The position numbers were made by a program, and so were the translations under genes. The notes under the pieces are model-generated. The model ran no database searches and was not told the DNA's origin. It saw nothing but the letters and a program-made list of their open reading frames with translations. From Tremella fuciformis (lineage: Eukaryota; Basidiomycota; Tremellomycetes; Tremellales; Tremellaceae), in contig CP136491.1 of the NCBI GenBank assembly GCA_032768795.1, positions 2,693,501 through 2,757,500 on the forward strand: 64,000 bases of DNA. Reading direction: 5' to 3'. Positions 36,002-48,012 of the stretch are shown here, piece by piece (the first letter of the stretch is position 1; the number at the start of each line of letters is the position of its first letter).

Positions 36002-36176
36002 ATTCCGGGCGAAGCACGGTTAACGGTGAGAGGGGGGTCGAACTGACAGCGTGCCTGGCGTGAAAGCAAGGAGGTGGTAGGCTTGCGAGGCAATCCAAAG
36101 GATAGGCATCCGAGGTCAAGTCAAGTGCGACGCCCGTAAGACGGCGTGTCAGCGACGTTACATTTACTTACCTAGT
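36002..36176 (+). repeat. Perfect 175-bp duplication, copy A (upstream of coiled-coil gene)
   Basis: Every base is identical to the reverse complement of 56971-57145. It begins ATTCCGGGCGAAGCACGG and ends TTTACTTACCTAGT. It occupies the right part of the NUP84 divergent intergenic region, 58 bases before the ATG at 36235. Flanks differ at the base on each side. No target-site duplication or terminal inverted repeat is visible at the borders. Confidence 0.97.
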
Positions 36177-36234
36177 CCATTCGTGGCTATAGAGTTCATC
36201 ATCTGTCGTCTCTTCATCTTTCCAACGAGCAACC

Positions 36235-37270
36235 ATGTCGCGCAAGCCCTCTCGGCTGGAGGATCAGCTCCTGACGGCACGCCACGAGCTCGAACTCGCC
36301 ACTCTGCTCAACAAAGGCGTCCTGCACTCGCTACAGGAAAACAAGATCACCATCGCCGAGCTACAGCAACAGAACACTGTTCTGCGCGCGGCGGAGTCCC
36401 GGCTCTCAGCAACGGAAGACGCGCTCGAGAGTGCGGAGAAGCGCGTAAGGGAGCTGGAGCGCGAGGTCCGCCAGGCGCGGGTGGTGTGCGATGGCGAGAG
36501 CGCCGATCGAGAGCGCGCCGAAGCGGAGCTCGGCGAGTTGCGCACCAAGTATGCGCGACTGCTTTCGGGTCTCAGAGGGCTGGTGGCTATCGAAGACGGC
36601 CAGGTGGACGAGGAGGATTTGGCCGGCCCAGGACCTGCGGTAAGTCTTTGCGCCGTGATGGCGTGCTATGCGGGTCCAGCCGGACAAGGGAAGAGACTGA
36701 TCGAAGACGGCCAAGACAATGCAAGTGCGGCAGGCCTCTCGAGGCAGAGCGGTCGTCACGCCCGTCCGACAGCCGTCCTTAGGCCGCAAGAAGCGCAGGA
36801 TTCAGTCTACGCCGAGCGACTCTCCAGACCAGCTTGCACAACAATCCATACTAGCACCAGCAGCGATAATTGTCAGTCCCATTGCTTGCTTAAATCAGTC
36901 GTCCTGACTTACGGCCGCCCAGACACCGGTCTCGCCCCGACGGCCTCGTCTGCCTGCTCCAGCAGCTCCCAATACCAACACCAATTCGGGCAAAAAGTCA
37001 AACTCGCGTCGATCGCTTCCGAACAGTGGAGTACCTCATCAGTCCCCGAAGGGCCGCCAAGGTCCCTCGGCATCACGCGAAAAGGACAGAGACAAAATCA
37101 GGGAGAAGGTCGATCCGCAGGTCAAGGTTGAGCGGGAGGAGGTAGACTATGAACGGCCAAAGTTGACTTTCATGCGTCGCTCTGTGAGCGTGGACAGCGA
37201 TGAAGGTACGCATCGTTCGGGCTCAGACAGACCCATCTGCTCACAGCTAGACCCATTAGCCATGGGTTGA
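36235..37270 (+). CDS. Coiled-coil protein of unknown function
   Basis: Starts MSRKPSRLEDQLLTARHELE. The first 125 residues form an uninterrupted coiled coil (LLNKGVLHSLQENKITIAEL to AEAELGELRTKYARLL), then an acidic patch (DGQVDEEDLAGPGPA). A 64-base-range intron and a second intron lead to a basic Ser/Pro-rich tail with repeated RRxS-type sites (GRKKRRIQSTPSDSP, KKSNSRRSLPNS, ERPKLTFMRRSVSVDSDE). The end is uncertain: reading through gives TGA at 37268-37270, while removing a possible 42-base intron moves the stop to about 37,378. The motif layout suggests a phosphoregulated nuclear or cytoskeletal protein, but I do not recognise the family. Its proximal promoter is duplicated upstream of glyoxalase I. 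Confidence 0.65.
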
Positions 37271-37549
37271 CCCTTCTGCGACATATTAGACATGCCATTA
37301 ACAAGTTGTACGGTCCAGCGACCAGTTTGACATTGAGCACGGCTTATGCATTCCGTCACACGTGTGTGTCAACAAGTTAATAAAGCGACTGAATCGCCAT
37401 GCTTGCTTTGGCTACAAATATGCTACAGCTGATGAGCGGATGTGGCATCATAGATTATCCTCGAGTCCGAAACCCGCCGTGTCTTTACACATCGACGGAG
37501 AAATCCCACCGACGCTGTGCATCAGCACGACAAGACTACCATGCCTTTT

Positions 37550-39393
37550 TCAACTAACCTCCAGATATCCCTTCAAGGTGTCGTCTAGCAAGATCTCATG
37601 TCTTCTCTGCACATAGGCGGACTGATTCGTGATGTCTTGGCGTAATTGGGCGATCTTGTCCGGCTCGGGATTCTGCTCGAGGGAAAAGCCGAGATTCTCG
37701 ACCGCGCGTTCCAGATCGCGCTGATTGTCCTCGAACAGCTCGGTTTGATTGTTCCGTTTCAAACTTCCCCTAAGCTCGTGTATGAAAAGCGGACTGAGAG
37801 ACTCACTAGAAGGCCATGCAGTAAGACCACTTGAGGGTGATCCGAGCCTTGATCACAACATCGACAGCCTGCTTTGCGAATTGCACCTCGATCCACGAGA
37901 GATTACCGTTGTTCTGCATCTGCTCCATCTTCTTCTCCGTACTCTTGTAGAATTCGGCATCGAGCTTCGCAGAGTGCTCGTGATTCGCCCACCGGTTGAA
38001 GTAGTGCAAATAGCGCTCGAGAGATGCGCGGGATTTGGCCTGGGTATCGCGTGCGTCCACTCCCGATTTCTCATCGAACCGGTTGCACTGATACCACGCC
38101 GTGCCGTGCTCAGACCATGGCCCCATGCAGACCCAGCAGAATTCCCACTTGCATTTCTTGCATGTCATATGACTGCAATCAGCGTCATATTCTCGGGGAG
38201 TCGAGGTACGACAACTCACTTGCAACCTCCATTCTTCTCTATTGTTGACTGGCATTTGGTGCACTCCTTCGTATTGGCCTGCAACCAATTGGCGGTCTCG
38301 GAATCATCCGCGCACTTCCGCTCCCACATCTTGACTATCTTGCACAATACCGGTCGGTGGTTGTCGGCATATCCGCAGCCAAAGCACAGTTCGCGTCCAC
38401 AGCGACATTCGACGATAGGCACTAGCTGATTAAGCAAACGCGGTGGCGCTTGAGTGCACTCTATTATGTATTCGCAGCTCGGATGCGGGCACCAGCGCAA
38501 ATTCGGGGCGTCGGCGACAAAAGCCATGTTGAGGAGATTGTGGTACCTGCAAATGAGCACCAGGAGAACAAGCCGTTACAGACCTACTTCTTCGATACAT
38601 CCGCGGTGACCAATTCGTCCAGTGTCTCAGGCCTGATTATGCGATCACATCCGCTTTCCATGCACTGAATGTTGGCACTCTCGCCTTCCGTCTTAACCTT
38701 GCCGGAAAGGTACTCTGTCCAGCAGCCTCTGCAGAAGCGATGTAAGCACCCGAGAGCTAATGTCTGAGTGGCAACCTCTCCCTTCGCGTACTCGACACAG
38801 CAAATGGGACATTCGAAAGGAGCCAGACCACTGCCGGAGGCACGGACGCGCGTCGATGTAGAAGCGACGGCCGACCGCGAGCTTCGGATTGGCCGTCTTG
38901 GGGACATCGGAGGAAGGGGAACGCTACGGGTGGAAGGAGATGTGGGAGGCGAGAGTCCGGCTTGCGCAAAGGCCTGGGCGGGATCGTTCCAGAATTGCTC
39001 AGATAGCTTTTCGGCATTCCAGTTGTAGTGCCGTAGAAGGATAGCTGCCGTTGAAGGAGGAACTTCGAGTAAACCCTGGACCTTCTTGATCTCTCTGTCC
39101 TGCATCTCCATGATCTCCTGCATGGTGCGAACTTTGTAGTTGACGTCGTATGGTTTCTTCTGAGGAGGCTCTGAAAAATCAGCTGAACCTTAAGGCGAAC
39201 GGTAACCCACCTTCAGCAGTCGGACTCATGACATCGAATGCTTCGGGCTCGGACACGGAATCTGCACCTGCAACAGGTCAAGTCAATCCAATTTCGCGCA
39301 TGGGAAGGACTGACCATCGCTCATCCCGCTGTCCTGACCAAAACCATCGTCGTCATCATCCTCGTACATATAGTCCTCATCCCCCGACGACAT
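37550..39393 (-). CDS. ARI1: Ariadne-type RBR E3 ubiquitin ligase
   Basis: RING-between-RING ligase of about 540 residues. Start MSSGDEDYMYEDDDDDGFGQ (acidic N-terminus as in Ariadne). UBA-like region KKVQGLLEVPPSTAAILLRH. RING1: CPICCVEYAKGEVATQTLAL, then CLHRFCRGCWTEYL. IBR: FVADAPNLRWCPHPSCEYII, then CRCGRELCFGCG. RING2: ECTKCQSTIEKNGGC, with the exon junction giving GGCNHMTC, whose first Cys is the family's catalytic cysteine, then CKWEFCWVCMGPWSEHG. The Ariadne domain follows: RYLHYFNRWANHEHSAKLDA to LKWSYCMAF and ERAVENLGFSLEQ. Five introns. The C-terminus ends in LEVS, somewhat early; a further exon cannot be excluded. Confidence 0.92.
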
Positions 39394-39576
39394 GATAGCA
39401 GAGGCGTGCCGCTCTCCGTAGGGTCTTTGTAATCCGCCGGAGGAAGTAACGAAGATACGAGTTTGATAGCTGGCGTACTTGGGTTGGCAAGTCCACTGGA
39501 TGCACAAGACACGCTGGGACGGTGTCACAGGAAGTCGAATGCCAAAGTGTTGGCCACCGTCCCCTAATCAGACGAC

Positions 39577-39618
39577 AAAAGAAAGAGACAGAGAGAGAAA
39601 GAAAGAGAGAGAGAGAGA
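39577..39618 (+). repeat. Polypurine (GA)n tract in the ARI1/LSB5 divergent promoter
   Basis: About 42 bases of nearly pure purine on the plus strand, mostly AGAG and AAAG steps (CT-rich on the ARI1 sense strand). It lies within the 423-base intergenic region 39,394-39,816. CT-rich tracts upstream of fungal genes often mark promoters; here this is inference. I see nothing else in the gap. Confidence 0.85.
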
Positions 39619-39816
39619 CTCACCGAAGCCGTGCGGCGGAAAGGGGGTGGAGGTGACGTGATAACGATAACATGACGTGGACTAAACGTGGGTGATGGGA
39701 ACAGGCTACGGTGACATCACAGCCTTCCCCTTCCTTCTCAGCATGCTCTCTGTTCTCTCTATTCTCATCTTAGATTATCTGTACAGCCGTGACGACCCCA
39801 TCGCTGCAGCGTGAGC

Positions 39817-41808
39817 ATGTCTCAAGCAGGCAAATATATCAAGCATGCCATCTCGGCAGTCTCGGCCCTCGAGGAGGGCAAGCCTCATACCTCTATCACC
39901 GATTGGGTCGAAGTGCTATCGAGCGACAGGTACGATGAGACCAGTCTTGATGGGATCCCCGAATTGGTCGAGAGCATCAACATTCTCGGTGGCCAGGGGA
40001 CCACGGTACGTACCGATCACTCCACTTGACGATTCGACGGCGAATCCGTAGCAGGAACTAACACACATACAGGAAGCCTCTCGGGCGATAAGGAAGAAGC
40101 TCAAGTATGGCAACGTGCATCGACAGATCCGGGCGCTCGTCATTCTACGTGCACTCACTGAGAATGCCGGCAAGGGCTTCAAGCTCAATTGGGCCAATCC
40201 GCAGCTCATGGAGCGTCTCAAGGAGATGGCGCAGGACGTGAGTTGCAACTTGGCTATATAAAGGCTCGGGCTGACGCCGCATGCAGTCTCTGCTCGACCC
40301 AGGGGTGAAGAAACGCCTTATCCTCGTTTTCCACGCCTGGAGCATCCAATACAAGGATGAGCCCCGCATGCAGAATGTCGCGGGTCTATACAGGCAATAC
40401 GCCGGTCACGGTACCGGACCAGCAGTACGCAAACCTACAGCGGTCCCCTCGTCTTACACGACCTCGAGCACAACGGCATCCTCGGGCGGAGGAGGTACTC
40501 GTTCCGCCCGCCAGAGCGTGGATTTTGGAAACGAAGATATCTTTTCACACGATTGGGCGCCGAGCAAGCGTGGCCCTGACACATATGCCGATCTCGCCGC
40601 GGCGAAGCAAGAGGCCGAAGGAAGGAAGGCGGAGAGAGCGCAGAGGATCCTGATGGAGCAGCGCGAGGCCGAGCTGGAGCGTCGAGAGCGCGAGCTGAAG
40701 AGGAAGCAGGACATGGCAGCACTAGAGCAGAGGAGGCAGAAAGAAGCTCTCGAAGAGCAAGAGAGGCGTCGGCAGATGAAGGAGGCACAGAAGCGAGGCG
40801 CTCAGCAGCCCAAGAGGCCCAAGTTCGATTTCCAGAAGGAGAAACCGCAAGTACTTGTCTCAATTGCCAACGCCATCCAGGCGGCAAATAATCTGGTCAA
40901 CGCTTGTCGAGTGAGCATCCTTGTCATGTTTTGCTGGGCACGGGTCTGATCACCAGCTCATCAACCGAGAGCACGAAAGTGTCCTCGATTCCCCCAAGGT
41001 CCAGGAGAATCTTGACAAGGCAAAAGCCGCGCGTCGCCCGGTCATCCGTTACATCCAGCTGGTCACCGACGAAGAGTACGTCGGCACCCTTCTCGACGCG
41101 AACGAGAAGATTGTCGAGGCAATCCAGCTCTACGACCGTCTATCCAAGCCGGCTGTCCTTGACTCGGACTCTGACTCTGACGCCTCAGAGGCACCGCGGG
41201 GTGACAAGGACGTCGCTGCGATCAACAAGCGCCTCGCTGCTCAGAAATTAGAAGCGGATCGTACTGGAGAGCTGCAGAGGCTTCAGGAGCGCCAAAAGCG
41301 GGAAAGCGCCAAACAGCAGCAACGACGCGCTCAGCGCTCTGTGCCTTCAGGCGGCCACCCCGATTTGCAAGATCTTGACTTCACATCGAGCGCCCCAACC
41401 TCTGGCCGTGGTGGACGCCTGCCGGCGCCTATCCGACCCGACTCGGACGACGATTCGATTGCCGCGGGGTAAGTGATATCTACGCAGTCATCGATTGGGC
41501 TAACAGCGATAGTTCGCTCAGTGACTTTTCCGACTACGACTCCTCCGACGAGGAGTGGCGCATGGCCCACGGGCGCCCCTCGGCTCCGACTACGTCTGGG
41601 CGAAAGAGTGGCCCCAGCTCAAGGCGACCGTCTCACAATGCATATGCGCAGATGGATGATGAGCCTGTCCAGCGCAAGAGTCTTTTGTCTGATGACCCAT
41701 TCGCGGATGACATGGACACTCCCGTCCAGGAGAGACAGAGAATGCAGTGTGAGTCACCACGTTCTTGACTCTCGTTCGCTTTACTGATCGGTAGGGGCCG
41801 AGATCTAG
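39817..41808 (+). CDS. LSB5: LSB5-like VHS/GAT-domain trafficking adaptor
   Basis: Endocytic and vesicle-sorting adaptor that in yeast links Las17/actin and ubiquitin sorting; about 585 residues. Starts MSQAGKYIKHAISAVSALEE. VHS/ENTH-like superhelix: SRAIRKKLKYGNVHRQIRAL, VILRALTENAGKGFKLNWAN, SLLDPGVKKRLILVFHAWSI, RMQNVAGLYRQY. A long basic-acidic coiled coil (QREAELERRERELKRKQDMA) is inserted before the GAT-like part: LVNACRLINREHESVLDSPK and EKIVEAIQLYDRLSKPAVLD. The acidic C-terminus ends MQWAEI after a short last intron, with TAG at 41806-41808. Introns near 40,004, 40,238, 40,910, 41,470 and 41,748. Confidence 0.85.
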
Positions 41809-41970
41809 TCTGTTGGCCCGATGACATTGTGGATTGTGAATTGGCGAAGATGTATGTGACTTTGGTTTTCGGTAGCTCTTCACATTGTGGACAACCTTAA
41901 TTGGGCTCGAAAGGAATGGAGATGCAGATATGTTACACCTTGTTGCGTAGCTCAGTCTGTCATGCTATGA

Positions 41971-43973
41971 CTACCGTCGTTCCAGCGCATCGGCTGTTCG
42001 CCTCAATCCTTCCCTCGTCAGATCCTTCGCGGCGCCGCCCACCATCCCTAAGATGCTTTTCAGACCCCACCAGCCTTCAAGTGCGTTAGCGGCAGTCATC
42101 GGCCACCCTTGGACGGACGGGTTCGATTCGTCCGCAGCATTCGCACGCCCAAACTCGCGCTCCCTCTCGGTTCTGATCCTTGACGAGGACCGTGGTTGGG
42201 CACCCGCATTCGCCATCAAGAGCTTCTTTATCGGTCCAAGCTCGTTGAGCACCTCCAGACCAGTCCCTCTGACGAGATCCACCAGACCCCCCCGGGCTTT
42301 GAAGATGGCATTCAGCTTGTCGGTCGCACTGAGGAGCAGATGATTTTGGACGTATCTCTCCCGAGGATACGGCGCCAAAGCTGTTTTCGAGCCAAGATCC
42401 CCGCCGGTCCTTCGGGCGGTCTCCAGCGTCTCGGCAAGGGAGCGTACATCTGCCAATCCCATGTTGAGCCCTTGACCGGCCAAGGGGTGAATGGTGTGTG
42501 CCGCATCGCCCACTAGGACAGTCCGGTCGCCGAGGTAGACATCCGCATGCGACATGCGGATGGGGAAAGACGCGATTGATTTCGAATCGACCCGCTCGAC
42601 TCGGGGAGGCAGGAGCTGGTCTTGCGAGAACTCAGATGGGAGGGCTAGGATCTCCTCGGTGATTTGACTGTCACTGAGGGGCTCTGGCGAGCTCAAGATG
42701 GCCTGAGAGAGAGCGGCCAGCGACCCTTCAGAGAGGGAGAAGGCGGCGTTGACCATACTCGTCAAAGCCGCGGGCGACAGTTTCTTGAGCGCCGCCGTCA
42801 GTTGGGGAGGATTGTACCAGACCAAAGTCGAAGCCTCGCCTGATAGAGGCAAGAAGGCGATAGGTCCCGTCGGCAGGAAGCGCTGGAAGGCGGTCGTATT
42901 GGGGTATGGCTGTGGCGAGTGATGCAGTGTGGCTACGATGGCGTGCAGTTCGTACGCGTGGCCGTACGTATCGATGTCCGAGAACTTCCTCACCGGCGAA
43001 TTGGGACCATCGGCCCCAATCACTACACTCCCTCGAACCCACTGACCGCTGGGACCACCCAATTGAAGGCCAACCCACCGCCCTCCTTCACCTAGCTGCA
43101 TATCCGATACCCTACTCTGCTCGCGGAAATGCAGTGTGCTGCTCGAAGGGTCCAGCTCTCGAATCCGCGTGTACAGAGCTGATTGTAGGTTTTGATTTTC
43201 GGTCATATGCGCCATGGGAAAGCCCAGAGGAGGGAAATGGAGGGTCGGGGTTGACTTGGGAGAAGGATTTGCCCAGACCTGACAATCAGCTCGGCACCGC
43301 ATTGACGGCTGGTAAATCACGATCATCTCATTGACGGGACAAGTACGATCTTGTTGTATGTGCTGCCAAACCCCGATGCCTTGTTGTCAGCTGCCAAAAT
43401 GCTTCATCGAGCAGCCACCCACTGTCCAGCCAAGCAACATTTTCGGCCGTCAACGAAGACACTCTGTTCTCCCAATCGCCTTGTCCGTCCCATCCCCGTG
43501 TTTTGTCCAGACTTCCACCTTCGAGGAGGAGTATTCGAGATGTAGCTTTCAGTGAGGGTTGTGACACTGGGCGTCAGACCTTGCATCGAGCGATGTTCTG
43601 TCGACAACTGACAAAGAGCGCATCCGAGTGCCAAACCAGCATTTGCCCCGCCGATGATCACGATGTCGTACGTGTCCTCGATGCCGATCTCCGGTAGAGG
43701 GATTGGTGCATGTGATGCAGAAGCAGAGGGAGATGCCTCGCTGGCATAGCGCCTGACAAAGCCTGACACGGGGCTGACGAAAGATGATCGGGGCCGAGTC
43801 GAGGCATACCTAAGAGAGTGCGAAGAGCGGCTGGGAGCAGGAGCAGTGGTCGATTCAAGGACGCGAGAGGTAGCCCGGGTTCTTACAGCTGCGCCTCGGA
43901 GCCTCGAGGGTCCCGCTAGAGGAGCGATACGCATTCTGGGCGCCCAAGACCGACCAAGACGGAAACCTTTCAA
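41971..43973 (-). CDS. COQ6: Ubiquinone biosynthesis monooxygenase COQ6
   Basis: FAD-dependent C5 hydroxylase of coenzyme Q synthesis on the matrix side of the mitochondrial inner membrane; about 600 residues. Starts MKGFRLGRSWAPRMRIAPLA with a long Arg/Ser-rich presequence. Dinucleotide fold: DIVIIGGANAGLALGCAL. Middle block: HFPPLGFPMAHMTENQNLQS. The DG motif VVIGADGPNSPVRK and the flavin motif VLVGDAAHTIHPLAGQGLNM are intact. C-terminal part LADVRSLAETLE, YVQNHLLLSATDKLNAIF, GLEVLNELGPIKKLLMANAG, ending DALERR at 41971. The GGANAG form of the first nucleotide motif differs from the usual GGGPAG but keeps the spacing. Two or three introns in the N-terminal third. Confidence 0.9.
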
Positions 43974-44303
43974 TCGACCGACGAGAGACGTTCCGTGGAC
44001 TTTGCGTGGTGGAGGTGGACGAGGGATTCCAGTTACGTAAAGGTTTCCTATGGCGCGACTGCTTTTTGTTGGTCGAGGGCGGGATCAAATCTCAAAGGGG
44101 GAAGGGAGGGAGGCTGGTTCAACGTCAGTTGTCTTGTACTTCTTCCTTGTCTTGTAGTGTTCGCTCTCGTAGGACGTTGTCAATTCTGACTCCTGGCATT
44201 CACCGGGAGATTTATAGTCCGCCGCACATGGTCGCATAGCGGTGGCTGCGCTCCCAGATAGACAAGCCTCTCTCGCTTCTTCGCTGGGTCGAATCGCGTC
44301 AAC
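43974..44303. promoter_or_regulatory. Divergent promoter COQ6/NIMA kinase
   Basis: 330 bases between two divergent start codons. No gene, repeat or named site seen. Confidence 0.4.
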
Positions 44304-46833
44304 ATGGCCGTCCCGCCCCGACGGTCGACCGCGGGTCCATCGCAGACGCCGATGTTCGCAACATCGGGCTATGCAGATGTTTCGGAGCTAGACAGATACA
44401 AGCTCGTGAGCAATATCGGCAAAGGTTCTTTTGGTGTCATCAGCAAGGTGCAGAGAGTGGACGACGGGAGGGAGTTTGCCATGAAGCAGCTCGATTACAG
44501 CAAGATGACCGACAAGGACAGGAGGCAGATCCTGGCAGAAGTGTACGTTTACAGTCTGTAGGCAAAATCATGCAGAACTGACGGGATAGTGCTATCCTTG
44601 AGAGCCTCAAGCACCGCAACATTGTTCAACTCATACAGAAGATCAAAGACCCCAAGAACGAGCGAATCTACATTGTCATGGAGGTCAGCCGAAGACGGCC
44701 CCAATCTGTACACGCAGCTGATGATGAGTACTGCACCAGCGGAGACCTCGGCTCGCTCATACGGAAAGCTCAGAGAACTGGCCAGCCTTTACACGAAGAT
44801 AAGATATGGAACATCTTCCTGCAGATCACTCTAGCACTCCATCATTGCCATTGGCCGGCAGAGAGACCGCAGCCGGGATCAAAAACTCGGTTGAGCGGCG
44901 GCAGAGCGAAAGAAGGGGACATAGAGGGATCATCGAGATACCAGGTACTGCATCGAGACCTCAAGCCGGAGAATGGTGAGCAATCAGCCTCGCCCATAGG
45001 TCAATGCTCACATGCAGTCTTCCTGTCGGATGATTTCGTGAAACTAGGGGATTTTGGGTTGAGCAAGGATATGGGTAACTCTGCTTTCACGAGCACATAC
45101 GTCGGTGTAAGTATCCGATCACTGAGCGGCTCATGAAGCTGATCTCAGACACCGCTGTACATGCCACCGGAAATCCTCGCTGAAAATCGATACGACACCA
45201 AGTCGGATATCTGGTCACTTGGCTGCCTGGTGTTCGAGATGTGTGCCTTGCAGTAAGCGTGATATCGCGTCATCAGACACGTTCAGCTCACTTCAAGTTC
45301 GCCCTTCAGCACGGCACAGACACAAGCCGAGCTGATCACAATGGTCAAGTCCGGCAAACTTCCTCCTTTACCATCACACATATCGCCAGCACTCACACGG
45401 GTCATTCGGGCAATGCTCACTCTCAATGTGAGTAGCACGAGATGGAGGATAACGTGGACTTACTAGATAGCCTGTCAAAAGACCAACGACCAAGGATCTG
45501 CTTGAGATGGATGAGATGAAGCTACATCGCAAGCTTTTCACGGTGCAAAACCAGGCTTCGATATTGCAAACACGCAAGGGAGAGATGAAGGAGTTCGAGG
45601 AGAGGCTGTTTGCTCGATCAGGCGAATTAGACGGTCGGGAGAAGGTGGTCGCCGCGCGAGAAGCTAGTCTACAAGCTAGAGAGGCAGCGTGCGCTCTCAA
45701 GGAAGAAGAGGTACGAGAGACGCAGAGAAAGCTCAACCAAGCGGTAGAGACTTTGCGAGGGCAGTGGGACAGACTCCGGGAGGAAAAGGACAGGTCGACT
45801 GGTGCAGTAGGCCTCGGGTTGCCAGGAATGGCGGATGCGCCCGGTAAGTCCACCTCAGGCTGCCAAGCTAAGCTGACCCCTTAGTAATGGCCCGGCGGGC
45901 ATCGACAGCACCGACACGGCCCATGCTGGAAGAGAGGGCGTGAGCTGAACCTCTTGTCGTCCTCATCAATGCTTAGGAAACAGAACTGTACCCCTTCCCT
46001 TATTGCCTAGACTGTCTCGAGCCGCACAGCCTACATACGAGGATACCCCCTCAAAAATCCCTTTGGCGTCTCCTCCGCCATCAGATTTTCGCCCCGACGG
46101 TCGCTTCTCGTGTGCGACCACACCTCTTCGGCGCAATGCCACAAAATCCTTGGGCAACTTGCGAGCTACTGCGGCCAGCCAAGCAGAACGAGCTGTCTGG
46201 TCGAACGCCGAGGCCACTCCCGCGAAGCAGATCTTCTCAATCCGACATGGGGTGCGTACAAGCATCGGGAGTCCGCAAGAGTTGCGATACTCTGAGGACG
46301 TCTCGATGGCTCTGGCGACTCCGATCAACAATGCCGGAGGATCACCTTTCATACCTCGACCTCGGCGTAGCTCTGTCGCACCTTCCGCTGCCGTGCTCGC
46401 TGCGGCGTCTGGGAGTTCATCCGACTCGTCACCGGACGGGTCTCCCGAACCGAGCGTTGCCCCAACAATGATACCTGCACCGGCCTCGACGTTCACGTAT
46501 CGCGAGGCGGCGACACCGGCCAAGTGGCTCATGGACGACCCCGACTTGCCGAGCCCATTCGTGCGGCGGCCTTCGGCACCGCTTGATCCGTCGGACGGTA
46601 CCCAAGTCACTCAGAACGGCGCCCGACAACCGCTAGGGGCCATCAGCTTGCAAAGCGGCACCGTACCCTCTGCTGCTGGATCGCAAGGCTCTATTGGCAA
46701 GGGCAGCAAGGCGGGGTCGGGCATGCCGACCAGTATGCCCCGGAGCAGGTCGGGCGGGCTCAACCTGCATCGTGATGTCTTGAAGGCGCAGGCGATGGCC
46801 GTGGGCGAGGCGAGAGGCGCGCGATTGCGCTAG
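44304..46833 (+). CDS. NIMA-related cell-cycle kinase
   Basis: Serine/threonine kinase of the NIMA/Nek2/Fin1/Kin3 group, about 700 residues. Starts [20 protein letters not shown]. Kinase domain at the N-terminus: [72 protein letters not shown], catalytic loop [52 protein letters not shown]. As in other fungal NIMA proteins, a loop of about 30 residues is inserted between ALHHCH and [11 protein letters not shown] coiled coil follows the kinase ([20 protein letters not shown]), then a long Ser/Pro tail with TPxK-like sites. Known family role: mitotic entry, spindle and centrosome or septation control. About nine introns. Confidence 0.9.
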
Positions 46834-47112
46834 ATACCCCAGACACAGTAGGTATATCTCGTCACTTGAGAACTGGCATGGACTCGGACTTTCAGAGTTG
46901 GTAGAGGCAGCAGACTAGAGGTGCATGTACGATATGTGTATCTCGTCTGTGGTTTGTGTGTCCGAAAAGCGGGAAGCGAATGGCACGTATACATGCACGG
47001 GACAGTACAAAGAATGTTCCAACACAGGAGTGAAAATGGATCACTGGCTAAATACTACATATTTTCCCCTCCGCCTCGTCTCGCCGCTCGGCTCGCTGCG
47101 CGCGCTCTCGAC

Positions 47113-47977
47113 CTAGAGGACCGGGCCGGCCAGCTTGACCTTTTCGTCAATGGCGTCTTCGTACTTCGCGTACGCCTTCTGGAACATGCCCGCCAATTTG
47201 CGGACCTCCTGGCCGAAAGCAGCCTTGTCCGGCCAGACCTTCTCGGGGTGGAGAATGTCGCTGGGGACGCCGTCGACCGCCGTCGGAATGGACAGGTTGA
47301 AGATGGGGAAGTTTTCAAACTCGCCCTGTGCCAGGGAGCCATCGTGGATGGCGTCGACAATGGCACGGGTGTACTTGAGGGGGCACCGCTTGCCGGTCCC
47401 GAACTTGCCGCCTGTCCAGCCGGTGTTGATGAGCCAGCAGTTGGCGCTCGTCTTTTGCATGCGCTCCGCCAGCATCTTGGCGTAGCGGCCGGGGTGGAGG
47501 ACGATGAAGGGCTGGCCGTAGCACGTGGAGAAGGTGGGCGAGGGCTCGACGACGCCGTCCTCGGTGCCGGGGGTCTTCGAGGTGTAGCCGGCGACAAAGT
47601 GGTACGATGCCTGCTCGGGGGTGAGGCGCGAGACGGGCGGGAGGACACCGAACGCGTCGCAGGTGAGCATGATGATGTTGGACGGGGTGCGCTGAGCGAT
47701 GCACGGGATCTTGGCGTTGGGGATGAACTCGATAGGGTAGGCACAGCGCGTGTTCTCGGTGATCGACACGTCGTCGTAGTCCGGCACACGGTCCGCCGGG
47801 TTGTAGACGACGTTCTCGAGGATGGAGCCAAACTTGATGGCGCCGAAGATTTCCGGCTCCTTCTCCGCGCTGAGGTTGATGCACTTGGCGTAGCATCCGC
47901 CCTCAATGTTGAACACGCCGGTGTCGGACCACACGTGCTCGTCGTCGCCGATGAGGAGACGGTTCGGGTCGGCACTG

Positions 47978-48012
<35 letters not shown>

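Noticed and set aside
41945..42020. tRNA-like string GCGTAGCTCAGT
   Set aside because: It resembles an A box, but no matching T arm with GGTTCGA or acceptor stem is found in the next 90 bases, and it runs into the COQ6 3' end.
44850..44945. Apparent insertion in the NIMA kinase before the catalytic loop
   Set aside because: Fungal NIMA kinases usually carry a loop of this kind at this position, so it is a family trait and not an anomaly.
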